Positions 33,880 to 44,535 of a stretch of 64,000 bases of DNA are shown one piece after another; the stretch's first letter is position 1; the number at the start of each line of letters is the position of its first letter. The notes under the pieces are model-generated. The model was not told the DNA's origin. It did no database searches and worked only from the letters and a program-made list of their open reading frames with translations. The position numbers and the translations under genes were made by a program. Origin of the DNA: Magnolia sinica (lineage: Eukaryota > Streptophyta > Magnoliopsida > Magnoliales > Magnoliaceae); assembly GCF_029962835.1 (NCBI RefSeq), contig NC_080583.1, forward strand, positions 372,001-436,000, written 5' to 3'.

Positions 33880-34850
33880 TGCCAATGTTTGACTAATGGA
33901 TTTTCTTGGTATCTACTTGCAACTCCCACTGCATAGGATATATCGGATCTGGTACATAATATGCAATACATCAGGAAGCCTACAGCTTCAGCATATGGAG
34001 TAGTTTCCATTACAGTCTTTTTTCATCGTTTGATGGACACATTGATTTGCTCAACTTTAACCCTTTACAAACAGGAGTAGAGACTGTTTATAGTTGTCCA
34101 TCCTAAACCTTTTAAGTATACTCTTTATATATCTTTATTGACTTAGGCATAACAGTATTGAACTTCTATCTCTTGCTACTTTTATTCCAAGCACATATGA
34201 TGCTTCTCCCAAGTCATCCATTTCAAACTGTGAGTCTAACCATGACTTGGTTTTTTCTAACATTTCTATGTCATTTCCTGTTAACAATATATCATCTGCA
34301 TACGATGATAAAATAGTAAATTTGCTCCCACTATTCCAAACATACACACATTGGTCTAATTGATTTGCTACACACATTGGTCTAATTGATGTGCTTTCTA
34401 TCCTATCTTTAAGATTTTCTTTTAAAAGACGGGAATCCCATGTTGACGATAACACTGTGAAATGTCAAATACCATTGATGAGAGGCTTTCTTTAGAACAT
34501 ACAAGGATTTCTTTAGTTGTAGACTTTATCTTCCATTCCTTTTATCAGCTTTTATCTTCCACTCCTTTTATCACAAGGCCTTCTAGTTGCTTCATGTGTA
34601 TTTCTTCCTTTAATTCTTCATTAAGAAAAGTTATCTTGACATCTAATTGAAATACTTCTAAGTCATAACATGCCACTATGGCTAGAATAATTCTAACAGA
34701 CATGAACTTAACAAATGAATTTGTTTCTCCGTAGTCTCTACCGAGCTTTTGAGTTAAACCCTTTAACTACAAGTCTGCCTTTATATTTATCTAAGGTTCC
34801 ATCTGCAATGATTTTTTTCTTAAAATAGCTTATAGCTCCTTCCACGTGAT
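33880..34850 (-). pseudogene. copia fragment: reverse transcriptase part
   Basis: The open piece 34455-34135 contains SSYADDILLTGNDIEMLEKT and FEMDDLGEASYVLGIKVARD, with YADD at the active-site position. Downstream and upstream parts are still recognisable but broken. It belongs to a different copia lineage from the element at 7008-14818. Confidence 0.82.
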
Positions 34851-34884
34851 AGGGCTGACATGGCAGGGGAGTTCTCTTCTCTAA

Positions 34885-35434
34885 GGGTGTGTTTGATTTT
34901 CCGGTGAATTGGTAAATGCCGTGTAAAAAAGTAATAATTACTTCCCCCTACATTTACAACTTACCTGATTTGACTACTTACTTTTTGACACGGAAACCAA
35001 GAATATTACAAAATATCTGTGGGTCCCACTGTGATGCATTTCGCTTATCCACTCCGTTCATCCATTATTCCAGTTGAATTCATAGCATGAGTAAAAAATT
35101 GAGGCATATCCAATACTCAATTGGATCACGTCATACAAAAAAGGGAATCGAATACTTACCGTTAAAAACTTTGTAGGGCCACTGTTTCTTTTGGCGTGGG
35201 CCACTTGAGTGTTGGATCCGCTTCATTTTTTGTATCATGCTCCCAAATATTGTAATAAAACAGACGGACGGAATGGATATATCATACGCATTACCCATGA
35301 TGTTCAAAAGTTAAAATTACATCTTTTGAACCAATTTCACAGGCACAAATTCCCATGAATTTTCAAACGCAGTGAAATTGTAATAATTACTATTTCCCAG
35401 GTATTTCCCATTTCTTTGAAAAACAAACAGGCCC
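34885..35434. mobile_element. Tourist-like (PIF/Harbinger) MITE, ~550 bp
   Basis: Termini GGGTGTGTTTGATTTTCCGG and, inverted, GGGCCTGTTTGTTTTTC, both flanked by TAA (34882-34884 and 35435-35437), the classic 3-bp Harbinger duplication. The interior 35018-35305 carries the GTGGGTCCCACTGTGATG...GGATCACGTC core of the Mutator-type MITE family, apparently an insertion or shared module. Confidence 0.65.
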
Positions 35435-35439
35435 TAAAA

Positions 35440-37640
35440 TTCTAAGTTATTGTCTTTAAACCATCACCATCCACCAGATTGAGAGAACAAAAGCCCTCTA
35501 AAACGAGAGAAAATGACTATAAGAGGGTCCCTCTCAACCCACCCGGCAATCTAGCCGCCACCATTACACTAGACAGGCTAGATTGCAACAATGGCTTCCA
35601 GGGATGTAAGAATAAGTCAGGCCCCCCAACCTCCAGCTCCAACACTCCCCCTACAACCACTCTACCATTAGTAACACTTTGACCCTGGCATTCTAATGTA
35701 GAACCAATGTATGAACTCAAATATTGTGAGAGATCAATCAGTAAAATTAAATTAATTAATAAAAATCACAAAACTTGCTACCATCATCACAAATACCAAG
35801 ATTCCAAAAGGAGATCATGCATAAATCAAGCCTAGGTTACCAAGCATCATCCTACAAGACTAATAAATAGGGGAAACTAGGATCTAATGGATGTAAGGTC
35901 ATCCAAGTAGCATAGGGTTAAGCCTATTTCAAAAGAGAAGGTCTAGTACTACCTAGGGTGAGATGTTAGGATGTAGGTAAATTGGGGAAAACTTAGAATT
36001 ATGGTTAATGGGGTAAATAGGCTAAAGGGGTTAAAGGGTTTAGGTACTAGGATAAGGGAATTAGGGTTTTGGATTTGGGTTTAATTGAAGATTGAGAAGA
36101 TCTATTGTTTGGAAATTTGGGGAAATTTGAGGATTGGAGATTTTTAAGTATAGGGTTAGGGTTTGGACAAGAGAAGGTGGGGTTTTGTTACATGAGTAGT
36201 GGAAAGCCAAAGGAGCAAGAGTGGGGCCGTACATGTGGGTTCACACATGTGGCTGTATGGTCACATGTGTGGACTAGGTAGGTGGGGTTTTGGGTTTATA
36301 GGGTTCAGCTTGTCGATGAATGTATAAGGGATGAGGATCAGGAGGATGTTGATGGATTTGGATAAAGGGGAAAGAAGAAACGAAAAACTTGAAAGCTGAA
36401 AGAATAACTCGATTGTTGATAAAGAGATGAAAGTGTGGGGATAGATGGAAGCCTCGCACTTCGATTGATAAAGATAAGTTTCACACCAATCTTTCTTCCA
36501 AGTCACATGGAAGACATCCTCACATCACATGAAAATTGGAGAAGAAAACAAGGAGTTCTCTTCTTTTTTTTCACAAAACCAAGCAATGATGAGGTCACAC
36601 AACCACCCCCCCCCCCCCAAAAAAAAGGTGTCCAAAGCATAAATCAACCATAAACTAAATCCTAAAACATAATAATGTCCAATGATAACGAAAATAGTCC
36701 ACGATCAACGGCCCGATCCAGTGATCCAACGGCGCGATCACCACGTCTCTCGAATCCGGCGGTCTAAAGCACTCCCTAAAGCAACTCATGTGCATCTTCC
36801 CAATGTGAGGTCTTCCAGATACTCACACATGCACATGGGGTCTTCACATGATCATGGTTACTCGCCTAGCCACAGAGAAATCGGTGCAGCCCGCCTCTTC
36901 CTCTAATACGTACGCAAAGGTGTCTGTGAAGTGACGTCCTCATTACGTTCATTCAAAAATATCTATCGATAGTCACTTGATCAAAACTAAATGACTTCTC
37001 TGAACTAGGATCCAAGATTGATTACCACAAATTCCATCCATGCATAAAGAGGAAAGCCAAATAGTCAGATCCAAGTTCCTTCGTTCGTTACTATCTCTGA
37101 TGAGCATTCAATAAAGGATAACAACATTGTCAATTGGGGGGTTGTGTCTTTAGAGAAGGAGTCCATCTCTTGTCTCGACACAAACGACATAAACAGTTGT
37201 CGGAGAACTGGCAACTGGGATACTAGAAGCTAACAATTAGACTAAAAAGAAAATAAATGTTATTGATATATTAACCACTTCGAGGAGACAAACCTCCATA
37301 GACAAGACACTTAGAAAATTATTCTTCTTTGGTCATTTTGCCAAATATCTCATTTATAAGAACTTGTGATTCTAAACATAAAAGATAAACCCATTCAAAT
37401 ATCATAATCCATCTGAACCTTGTCATCAGTATTCTGCTAGTTACCATAGACCCATATGCATTAATTGTATGACCTCAATGTAACAGCATGCTCATAACTG
37501 ATCACAACGCCATATTTGATCTGGATAGATCACACATCCAATCTATGTGAAGCCCATCAAAGGTTAACTCTAACAAACCTAACTAACATTATCCCTTTCT
37601 TAGTCAATCATATCTCCCTACATATAAGAAATCCGAAGCA
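35440..37640. other. Intronic, no recognised element
   Basis: Contains GGGTTTAGG-rich low-complexity DNA (36000-36170), a C-run/A-run at about 36606-36627 and no coding similarity that I recognise. It may include eroded LTR sequence, but no boundaries were found. Confidence 0.4.
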
Positions 37641-38181
37641 GATTGCCTGCACTGCCCACCGCAAGGATATCCCTGTGGCACGACGTGGCCCAAGCTCTGC
37701 AGGGCCCATTGTGATGTATGTGTTTTATCCATGCCTCCATCCGTTTTTCCAGCTCATTCTAGGACATGAGCCCAAAAATGATGAAGATCCAAAGCTCAAG
37801 TGGACCACACCACAGGAAACAGTGGGACGATGAGGCCCACAATTGAAACCTTCCTAGCGCCCACCATGCTGTTTTATTTGCCATCTATCCTGGTCATATG
37901 GTCACACAGACCTGGATGAAGGGAAAGCACAAATATAAGCCTGATCCAAGACTTCTGTGGCCCCCAAGAAGTTTTCAACAGTAGGCGTTCAATCCCCACT
38001 GTTTTCCATGGTGTGGTCCACTTGAGCTTTGGATCTGCATAATTTTTGGGCTCATACTCCAAAATGAGCTGGTAAAACGGATGGCCAGCATGGATAAAAC
38101 ACATACATCACGGTGGGGCCCACAGAGCTTGGGCCACGTCGTGCCACAGGGATATCCCCGTGGCGGTGCCACAGGCAAATC
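37641..38181. mobile_element. Mutator-type MITE copy, TIR with GGATATCCCTGTGGCACG
   Basis: Long inverted ends: left GGATATCCCTGTGGCACGAC then GTGGCCCAAGCTCTG, right the near-exact complement ending about 38157, with weaker pairing extended to GATTGCCTG/CAGGCAAATC. The core has AAGTGGACCACACCACAGGA and ACTGTTTTCCATGGTGTGGT. It lies in the host intron just left of exon 1. Confidence 0.75.
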
Positions 38182-38317
38182 CATCATATCCCTTGCCGTA
38201 TCTCTTCCAACTAAGTGAATCCTAAAAAATATCAAATTCCAAAATAACATAGAAATAAAATTACTTAGTTTGGGATTGTAACAACAAAACTGATGCTTTC
38301 AGCTATTCAACAATAGG

Positions 38318-38429
38318 TTAGGGCGTGTTTGGCTGCACCAAATCATGAAATAACATGAAAATTTTGACCAAATTAGACTAATTAATCATGAAATTTCATG
38401 ATATTTGGTGCAACCAAACGCGCCCTAAT
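38318..38429. mobile_element. Small near-perfect palindromic MITE (~110 bp)
   Basis: GGGCGTGTTTGGCTGCACCA at the left and its complement near 38404-38427 enclose an inner palindrome with AAATCATGAAAT/ATTTCATGATATTT. It is flanked by TTA and TAA. About 50 bp from the donor site of exon 1. Confidence 0.7.
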
Positions 38430-38481
38430 ATATAAAAATCAAGAAAATTTGAGATCTTTAAATAAATAAATAAATAAATAC

Positions 38482-38591
38482 CTGTTAGTAATTTGAGGTG
38501 TGGGGGAGAACATAGTAAGTGCTGCCCATTTATGCTGACTTCGGATCTGATACTCTCTGAGTTGTTCGACGAGTTTAGAACGAGTAATCAT
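38482..38591 (-). CDS. Conserved two-TM small membrane protein, exon 1 (N-terminal)
   Basis: The minus strand has a CT-rich leader and then an ATG opening MITRSKLVEQLREYQIRS, continuing HKWAALTMFSP up to AACAG and the donor GTATTTATTT at 38481. The coding part is 110 nt (36 codons plus two bases), so the phase is 2, matching exon 2 at 29769. The N-terminus is hydrophilic and has no signal peptide, so TM1 probably acts as signal anchor. The ~8.7 kb intron is packed with mobile elements. A Mutator-type MITE begins about 180 bp upstream of the ATG and probably overlaps the promoter. Confidence 0.8.
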
Positions 38592-38773
38592 TTCTTGGAT
38601 TGGAGAAAAAAACCCAGATCTCGGAAGAAAATCAAAGGGTTTTTGGAAATCGGGAATTCCCGAATTTCTTCAACTCCTGTAATCGATCGGACTGCAAACG
38701 TGTTTGGAGATCGGACGACGGAGCGATCTTTCGTTTCGTTGGGGAGAAACTCGCAGCGAGGGATGGTTTGTTA

Positions 38774-39312
38774 GTTGCAACAGCGCCGGACGAGGATTCC
38801 CTGCAACCCCCGACCCCAGTGGGGAACCCGGATAGGGCCCACTATGATTTTGTTTTTTATAAATCCAACCGTCCATCAGTTTTTTCAGCTCATTTTAGTA
38901 TGCTATCCAAAAAATTGTGTGGATCCAATACTCAAGTAGGCCACACGACAGGAAAAGGTGGGAAGGAAATTCCTACCGTTGAAATCTTCCTGGGTCCACC
39001 TTGATGTTTATAAGCCATCCAAACCGTTCATAAGGTCATTCCCTCTGGGATGATGTGAAAACATAAAACTATTAGCCCGGTACAAAACTTTTTTGGCCAC
39101 GCAGATGTTTCAACGGTAAGCGTTCAATCCCCACTGTTTCTAATCGTGTGGTCCACTTGAATTTTGGATCGCCTCCGTTTTTGCGCGGGTTCGAAAGTTA
39201 GCTGGAAAAACGGATGGACGGGGTGGATTTCTCACAAACTTCATGGCGTGCCCCACCCATAGTCTGACCGCGGGTGGCGGACAATCCCCTTGCAACCGCG
39301 CCCGCATGCAAC
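38774..39312. mobile_element. Mutator-type MITE copy in the promoter of the small membrane-protein gene
   Basis: The core reads ATAGGGCCCACTATGATT at the left and CATGGCGTGCCCCACCCAT at the right with GGCCACACGACAGGAAAAG and TCTAATCGTGTGGTCCACTT inside. The tips pair as GTTGCAACAGCGC...GAGGATTCCCTGCAAC against the right end GGACAATCCCCTTGCAACC...TGCAAC. It starts about 180 bp upstream of the ATG at 38591, so the gene's transcription start is at or next to it. Confidence 0.7.
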
Positions 39313-39931
39313 AGCTGTTCTACACGTGCTGAACCATTGCTTGTGAAAGATCTCAGCCATTCATCAGGTGAGAAAACTCTGTTAATTTGCACGATTGAGA
39401 ATTACGCCTTCCCATGCTTTTTAAGCATCCGGTGGGGAGATGATATGGTAGTGATGTATTGACCGTCCACTCAAGCAACAGGACGGACGGCTTACGTACA
39501 AGATAAAAAACCCATGAGACAAGCCTGCCCATTACCATTTCTACGGTTTATCCCACTGCCATTAACTGTTTTTTTCTTTTCCACCGTCAATTTAGGGGCC
39601 AGAGATCAGATGGGCAGGATCATCTAACAGGAGTGATTTTTTGAGACCCAGGTTATACACGCTTTCGCGGACGCAGATTGCGTGCTGACATTGTCAGCGA
39701 CTCAGTAGTATAGCTGGGCATTTCATATCCGAACCGGTGGATCCGGCCCGATCAGACCTGTTCCGACCTAATTCGAACAAAACTGATGGTTAGGATCGAT
39801 CAGGATCAGGTAGCGTAATCCAGATCCGAATTAATTTCGGGTCAAATCTGGATAGGCTCTGTTCGGAACCGACCCGATCCGAAACCTGGTCCGATTGGAT
39901 CCGATTCGAACCGACCCAATCCGGACCTCCG

Positions 39932-39948
39932 TGTGTGTGTGTGTGTGT
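39932..39948. repeat. (GT)n microsatellite
   Basis: Eight GT units inside the left arm of the 2.1 kb hAT element. Confidence 0.85.
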
Positions 39949-40227
39949 ATACTTTTACTGCGTAGGCTTTACGTTCGGCACCAAAAAATCCTACCCAGTA
40001 TACACTTGAGCCCGTCAACTCTATCTCTCTATCTCTCTCTACCTCTCTTTATCTCTCTATATATGTGATTCTATCTCTATATCTATCTCTCTATTTCGGT
40101 TGAAGAAGAAGGCAAGAAGAAGGTTTTGAAGCTTGAATTTCTTTGCTGGAGAGATAGGGAAGGGAGAAAGAGGGAAAGAGCAAGAGAGTCGCGGCTCGAT
40201 CGAAGAATGGTGTACGAAGCGGTTTTT

Positions 40228-40715
40228 ATAGGTCTGATCACGAGGTATGTTTTATATCTAAACCGTTCATCCATTTGACGAGCTCATTTTAACGCTTGAG
40301 ATAAAAAAAATAAGACAGATCTAACCATCAACTGGACCACACTGCAAAAACTAGTGGGAGATTGAATGTCTACCATTGAAACCCTTTTCAGGGTCACAGA
40401 AGTTTTGGATCAATATCAAATTTGTTTTTCCTCTTCATTCAAGTACGTGTGACCTTATGAGATTTTTTTTTTCCTTTTCAATCAAGTACTTGTGACCTTA
40501 AGAACAGATTGGATGTAAAATAAACATTATGGTGGGCCCTACAAATTTTTTAATGGTGAAAATCATTATCTCTGCCACTATTTATGGTGTGGTCCAAATG
40601 ATCGTTGGATATGATTTATTTTTTGGATAATGCTCCAAAATGATCTCTAAAAATAGATGAACGGTGTAGATATAATAAATACATTACTGTGGGGCCCATG
40701 TAACTATGATCTCCT
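40228..40715. mobile_element. Mutator-type MITE copy (inside the hAT element)
   Basis: Core from GATCACGAGGTATGTTTTAT to TACTGTGGGGCCCATGTAAC, with CAACTGGACCACACTGCAAA and CACTATTTATGGTGTGGTCC. It contains a small internal duplication (TTTTCCTCTTCATTCAAGTA and TTTTCCTTTTCAATCAAGTA, about 55 bp apart). Confidence 0.65.
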
Positions 40716-40833
40716 TTGAATCGTTCTCACAACTTAGAGCTTGAGGAGCGTCCGTGCTGTCTTCGCACGACACATGCGAGAGCAGCTATAATATAGTTGG
40801 TGCTATTTACAGCCAGGCTGTACTTTTATAAAG

Positions 40834-41380
40834 GGTAGTGGATTGTGTGCTGAGTAACTCAGTACGCTAAGCGTACTGAGTAAACTCTGTGGGGCCCACC
40901 ATCATTTATGCATTTTATCCTCTCTGTCCATCCATTTTATTAGTTAATTTTAAGTGATTAGCCAAAAATGAAGCATATTCAAACATCAAGTGGACCACAC
41001 CATTGGAAACGGTGTGAATTTAACGTTTACCGTTGAAAAGTTCTTGATGGCCACAAAAGGTTTAGATCAAGCCGATGTTTCTTTTTTTTTTTTTTTCACT
41101 TAATCCATGTCTTTTTGATCTTACTAACTGGTTGGATGACAAATAAACATCACTGGAGTCCTTAGAAAGGTTTCAACGGTGGAAATCAATACTTCCACTC
41201 TTTCCTGTGGTATGGGCCATTTGAGCTTTGGATATGATTCAATTTTGGGCTCAACCCCTAAAATGATCTAAAAAAATGGATGGACGGCGTGGATAAACCA
41301 AATGAATTCACGGTAAGCCCAACAGAGTTTACTCAGTACGATAAGAGCGTACTGAGTAACTCAGTACGCAATCCGATTTC
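40834..41380. mobile_element. Mutator-type MITE, TIR family GATTGCGTACTGAG, perfect 9-bp TSD
   Basis: Inverted ends of about 55 bp carry GTGCTGAGTAACTCAGTACG at the left and its complement at the right. Target duplication TTTATAAAG at 40825-40833 and 41381-41389 is exact. 547 bp, no coding capacity. A second copy of the same terminal family is at 47634-48142. Nine-base duplications and long TIRs indicate mobilisation by a Mutator-like transposase. Confidence 0.85.
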
Positions 41381-41469
41381 TTTATAAAGCTTTTTGGAGA
41401 AGCTATGTAGCGTGTGTAAAGCTTTTTCAGGAAGCTATACAGCTGTACGTTTCTATCTCTCCAAGTAAA

Positions 41470-41612
41470 CTATGTAGGGCCCACCTTGAACTTTTTAGTT
41501 TATCCACACCGTCCATCAGTTTTTTCAGATCATTTTAGGGGCTGATATTAAATTTTAAGTATATTTAATAATCAAGTAGATCGCACCATAGGAGACTGAG
41601 AATAATGATTTC
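41470..41612. mobile_element. Truncated Mutator-type MITE core
   Basis: Only the left half is present, from GTAGGGCCCACCTTGAAC to CGCACCATAGGAGACTGAG, next to the right arm of the hAT element. Confidence 0.6.
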
Positions 41613-41876
41613 CACACCGAACGAACCGAGTCTTACCCAATCCGATCCGACTCGATTTTCCTTACCGAGTTAGACTCGGATCGATTCAGGCCAGCAGGAG
41701 TTCGGATCTGTTCGAGTTAGATGACCCGGACTTGGTCTCAGATCGGATCGAGTTTGGGTCAGGCCCTGCAAATCTCGAACAGAGTCGAGTTGGACCGAAT
41801 CCGATCCCGACTCGATCCGATGCCCAGTTCTACTCAGCAGTGATGGTGGCTACTAAACGGTTCTTTGTGGACGCGG

Positions 41877-42960
41877 TGTCACGCCTTGAAATTCGGTACC
41901 CGAGTTGGCCAGACCCAGGTCCGAATCGCAGGTCATGATTTAATATTAAACATTCACAACTACACTGAATTAATCTCATTACAATAATAACGTTCATCAA
42001 ATACAACCTTTAACTATTACGGCCTAAACTCACTTCTAAATTCTTATTATATATTTTTTTTCCATCGGTACAAATAAAAGATAAATAAATTGATGATTGA
42101 ATCTTCACTCCACTTCACCCTTAACTAAACTCTGATGCCCTGAAACAATGTTATTTTGGGTATGAGCACAACCGCTCATGAGATCTTATCCAACCAAATC
42201 TGAAATTTCTATATTTATATCGAACAAATAAATAACAAAAGTACTTTCTTGATATTCAAAACATAAATCAAAATATTGAATATTAAATATGACATGAATG
42301 CGATACTAGAATCATAAAGATGTACTGAGTGCTACACTATCATGAATTCAATAATAAAATTAAATAATCATCACATTTTACAACACTGTACCTACGTGTA
42401 TGGTCACGTTGCATTAACGCCCACACACTGGTACCTCGTGGTGAGGAACCCATTTATACGTTAGCTGGTCAAACTACTGCTCCAGTTGTACCTCTAACGT
42501 ATGTTCGCGCACACAATTGTACTCATATGTCGTACACAAAGGAAACTCCGAAGGATCCAACGGGTTCTAGGGTCTTTCACCCAAGGGATACGATTGTCCT
42601 ACTTACTAGCTTTAGGGTCTCTCACCTAAGGGAGATGATTGCCCTACTTGCTAGCTTTAGGGTCTCTCACCCAAGGGACACAATTGCCCTACTTGCTGGC
42701 TTTAGGGTTTTTCACCCAAGGGACACGATTGCCCTACTTGCTAATACCGCAATCATTTCCTCATTTTTCTTTCTTTTTCCATAATTCCGTAATCAGTAGA
42801 GATGAATACATGTCATGAATTATTCCAAAATCAGTAACAAAATAATTTAATTATTCAAATCCCGGTACAACAATACAAGTTATATACAAATGTGCAGAAA
42901 TTCGATGCCGTAAAAATTCAATTCCTGAAATTTACTGAAACATCAAGCTATTTTCTTTGC
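41877..42960 (+). mobile_element. LTR-retrotransposon-like start (TGTCACGCC...)
   Basis: The sequence TGTCACGCCTTGAAATTCGG followed by TACCCGAG resembles the start of LTRs of a common group of plant LTR elements with no or large non-coding interiors. It lies just right of the hAT element. No matching second LTR, primer site or coding domain was found, so this could be a solo or truncated LTR. The 45-bp minisatellite at 42564-42743 is inside it. Confidence 0.35.
42564..42743. repeat. Minisatellite, 45-bp unit x 4
   Basis: Units beginning at 42564, 42609, 42654 and 42699 share TAGGGTCTCTCACCCAAGGG and ATTGCCCTACTTGCT. The unit is a multiple of three, so the open frame 42527-42784 reads a 15-residue repeat (core FRVSHPRDTIALLA); this is a consequence of the period, not evidence of a protein. 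Confidence 0.92.
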
Positions 42961-43897
42961 CCTTTAAAAAAAATCAAAATTTAGAATTAAATTAATTAAT
43001 ATTATTTTAAACCAATTAATTTAAATCAATTACTTTAACACAGATTTAAGGTCTAAATCTTAACACCAAATTTCAGAAATAAAAGTTAGATTAAAATCTA
43101 ACTCTACATGTTAATCAGATTCAGTAAATGGTAAAATTTAGAAAAGTAGATATTAGGAATAAAGGAATTTAACAATATTAATTTGAAGTCATTATGTCAA
43201 AAAAAAACAAACAAATAAATAAATTTTCTAAAATACATAAAATTAGAAAGTTCATAAATGGAGGAGAATCACCCACCTGATATTTGGACCGTCGATTTTT
43301 GGACTAAACCATATGCCCACGACCTACTTAGCGTCATATGCTAGACCTGACCCACGCTTACGCTCTCAACGAGTTTCTCTCACTGACGCAACACATAGCA
43401 TTAACTTGCTATCTACACTCACTGAATGCGTGAGAAGTTGAGTTTTAGGACACTATCTACCAAAAGAAAATAACACCTAAGTATCTATTTGATGAATGGT
43501 TTGGATTTCAAGTTAGTCTATTTAACCATGGCAGTTTCAAATCAAGGTTTTCTACTGTTCGTGTTGTTGGGCAGATATGGTATGTAAGATGAATCACTAT
43601 TTTACAATCGAAAATATCAACAATATAAATTTTTATTTCTAATTAATAATTCTAGATATTATTTTGTCAAAACTTTAATAATTCAAATACTTAAATAAAA
43701 TATTATTTTTACTATTATTTAATTTAGGAATTACAGTGAAATAATGTACAAGAAATTTTATTTAAATTCTAACTTTAATTGAATTAATTTTTTTACTTAA
43801 ATAATGTTAAATATTAGCATAAAAATATTTATTATTTTTATTTACTAAATTCTAAAATTAAAATTTTTATTTTATTTATCACATAAACTTAACAAAT

Positions 43898-43925
<28 letters not shown>
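43898..43925. repeat. (CA)n microsatellite
   Basis: About 13 CA units at the start of the AT-rich block. Confidence 0.85.
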
Positions 43926-43928
<3 letters not shown>

Positions 43929-44297
43929 TACACATATTGAAATAACTTGATTATTTTATAACAAATTTTAATTTCTCTTTAATAATTCATTGAGAATGTA
44001 TTTTTAGGTTTAATTGATAAATTATTTAAATTTTAATTTAAACAAAAATTTTGAACTACAAGGAAAATATTTTTTTTAAAGTTAAAAATCTAATATTATA
44101 CTTTATTAAAATTTTAATTTAATAAAATTTTAAATATACATTAATCACTAGAATTCCAAAATATAGAAATCTAATCAATTTAGTTTCAATTCCAAAATTT
44201 TAAAAATTTTCTTAAACTTAAGTTCATTTAAATTTAATTTAATTAACTCTTCAAATTTTAGAATTAAAATTTAGATTTTAATTTTTACAGAACAAAA

Positions 44298-44535
44298 ACT
44301 ATCACACTGATTTCTATAATATAAGATTAATAATGTAATTAAATTATTATTTGATAATTTAAAATTTATTATTATTATTATTATTATTTATCTAACTATT
44401 TAAATCTAAATTTAGAACTATCACACTGATTTCTATAATATAAGATTAATAATGTAATTAAATTATTATTTGATAATTTAAAATTTATTATTATTATTAT
44501 TATTATTTATCTAACTATTTAAATCTAAATTTAGA
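44298..44535. repeat. 119-bp tandem duplication
   Basis: Two nearly identical units start with ACTATCACACTGATTTCTAT at 44298 and 44417. Each includes a (TTA)n tract. The near identity suggests a recent duplication inside otherwise old DNA. Confidence 0.9.

Larger units (their letters stand above)
29770..38481 (-). other. 8.7-kb intron of the small membrane-protein gene
   Basis: The intron starts GTATTT and ends GGTGCAG on the minus strand. It contains, from 29.9 to 38.4 kb, a foldback MITE, a LINE 3' end, a split copia fragment, a hAT-like insert with a SINE, a Tourist-like MITE, a Mutator-type MITE and a small palindromic MITE. Coding exons total only 318 nt. Confidence 0.75.
39709..41832. 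mobile_element. hAT-type non-autonomous element, 2.1 kb, host of nested MITEs
   Basis: Termini TATAGCTGGGCAT and, inverted, TAGAACTGGGCAT. Flanks CTCAGTAG (39701-39708) and CTCAGCAG (41833-41840) agree in 7 of 8 positions. Arms are rich in CCGATCCGACCCGA-like tracts. The middle holds a (GT)n tract (39932-39948), a TCTATCTC tract (about 40018-40095) and three Mutator-type MITE copies, one with a perfect 9-bp duplication. No transposase frame is present. Confidence 0.78.

Noticed and set aside
38493-39004. Plus-strand frames opposite exon 1 of the small membrane-protein gene
   Set aside because: The minus strand has the ATG, splice donor and conserved N-terminus; the plus-strand frames run into the MITE without a domain.
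42527-42784. Repetitive 85-codon protein
   Set aside because: The frame stays open only because the 45-bp minisatellite unit is a multiple of three.
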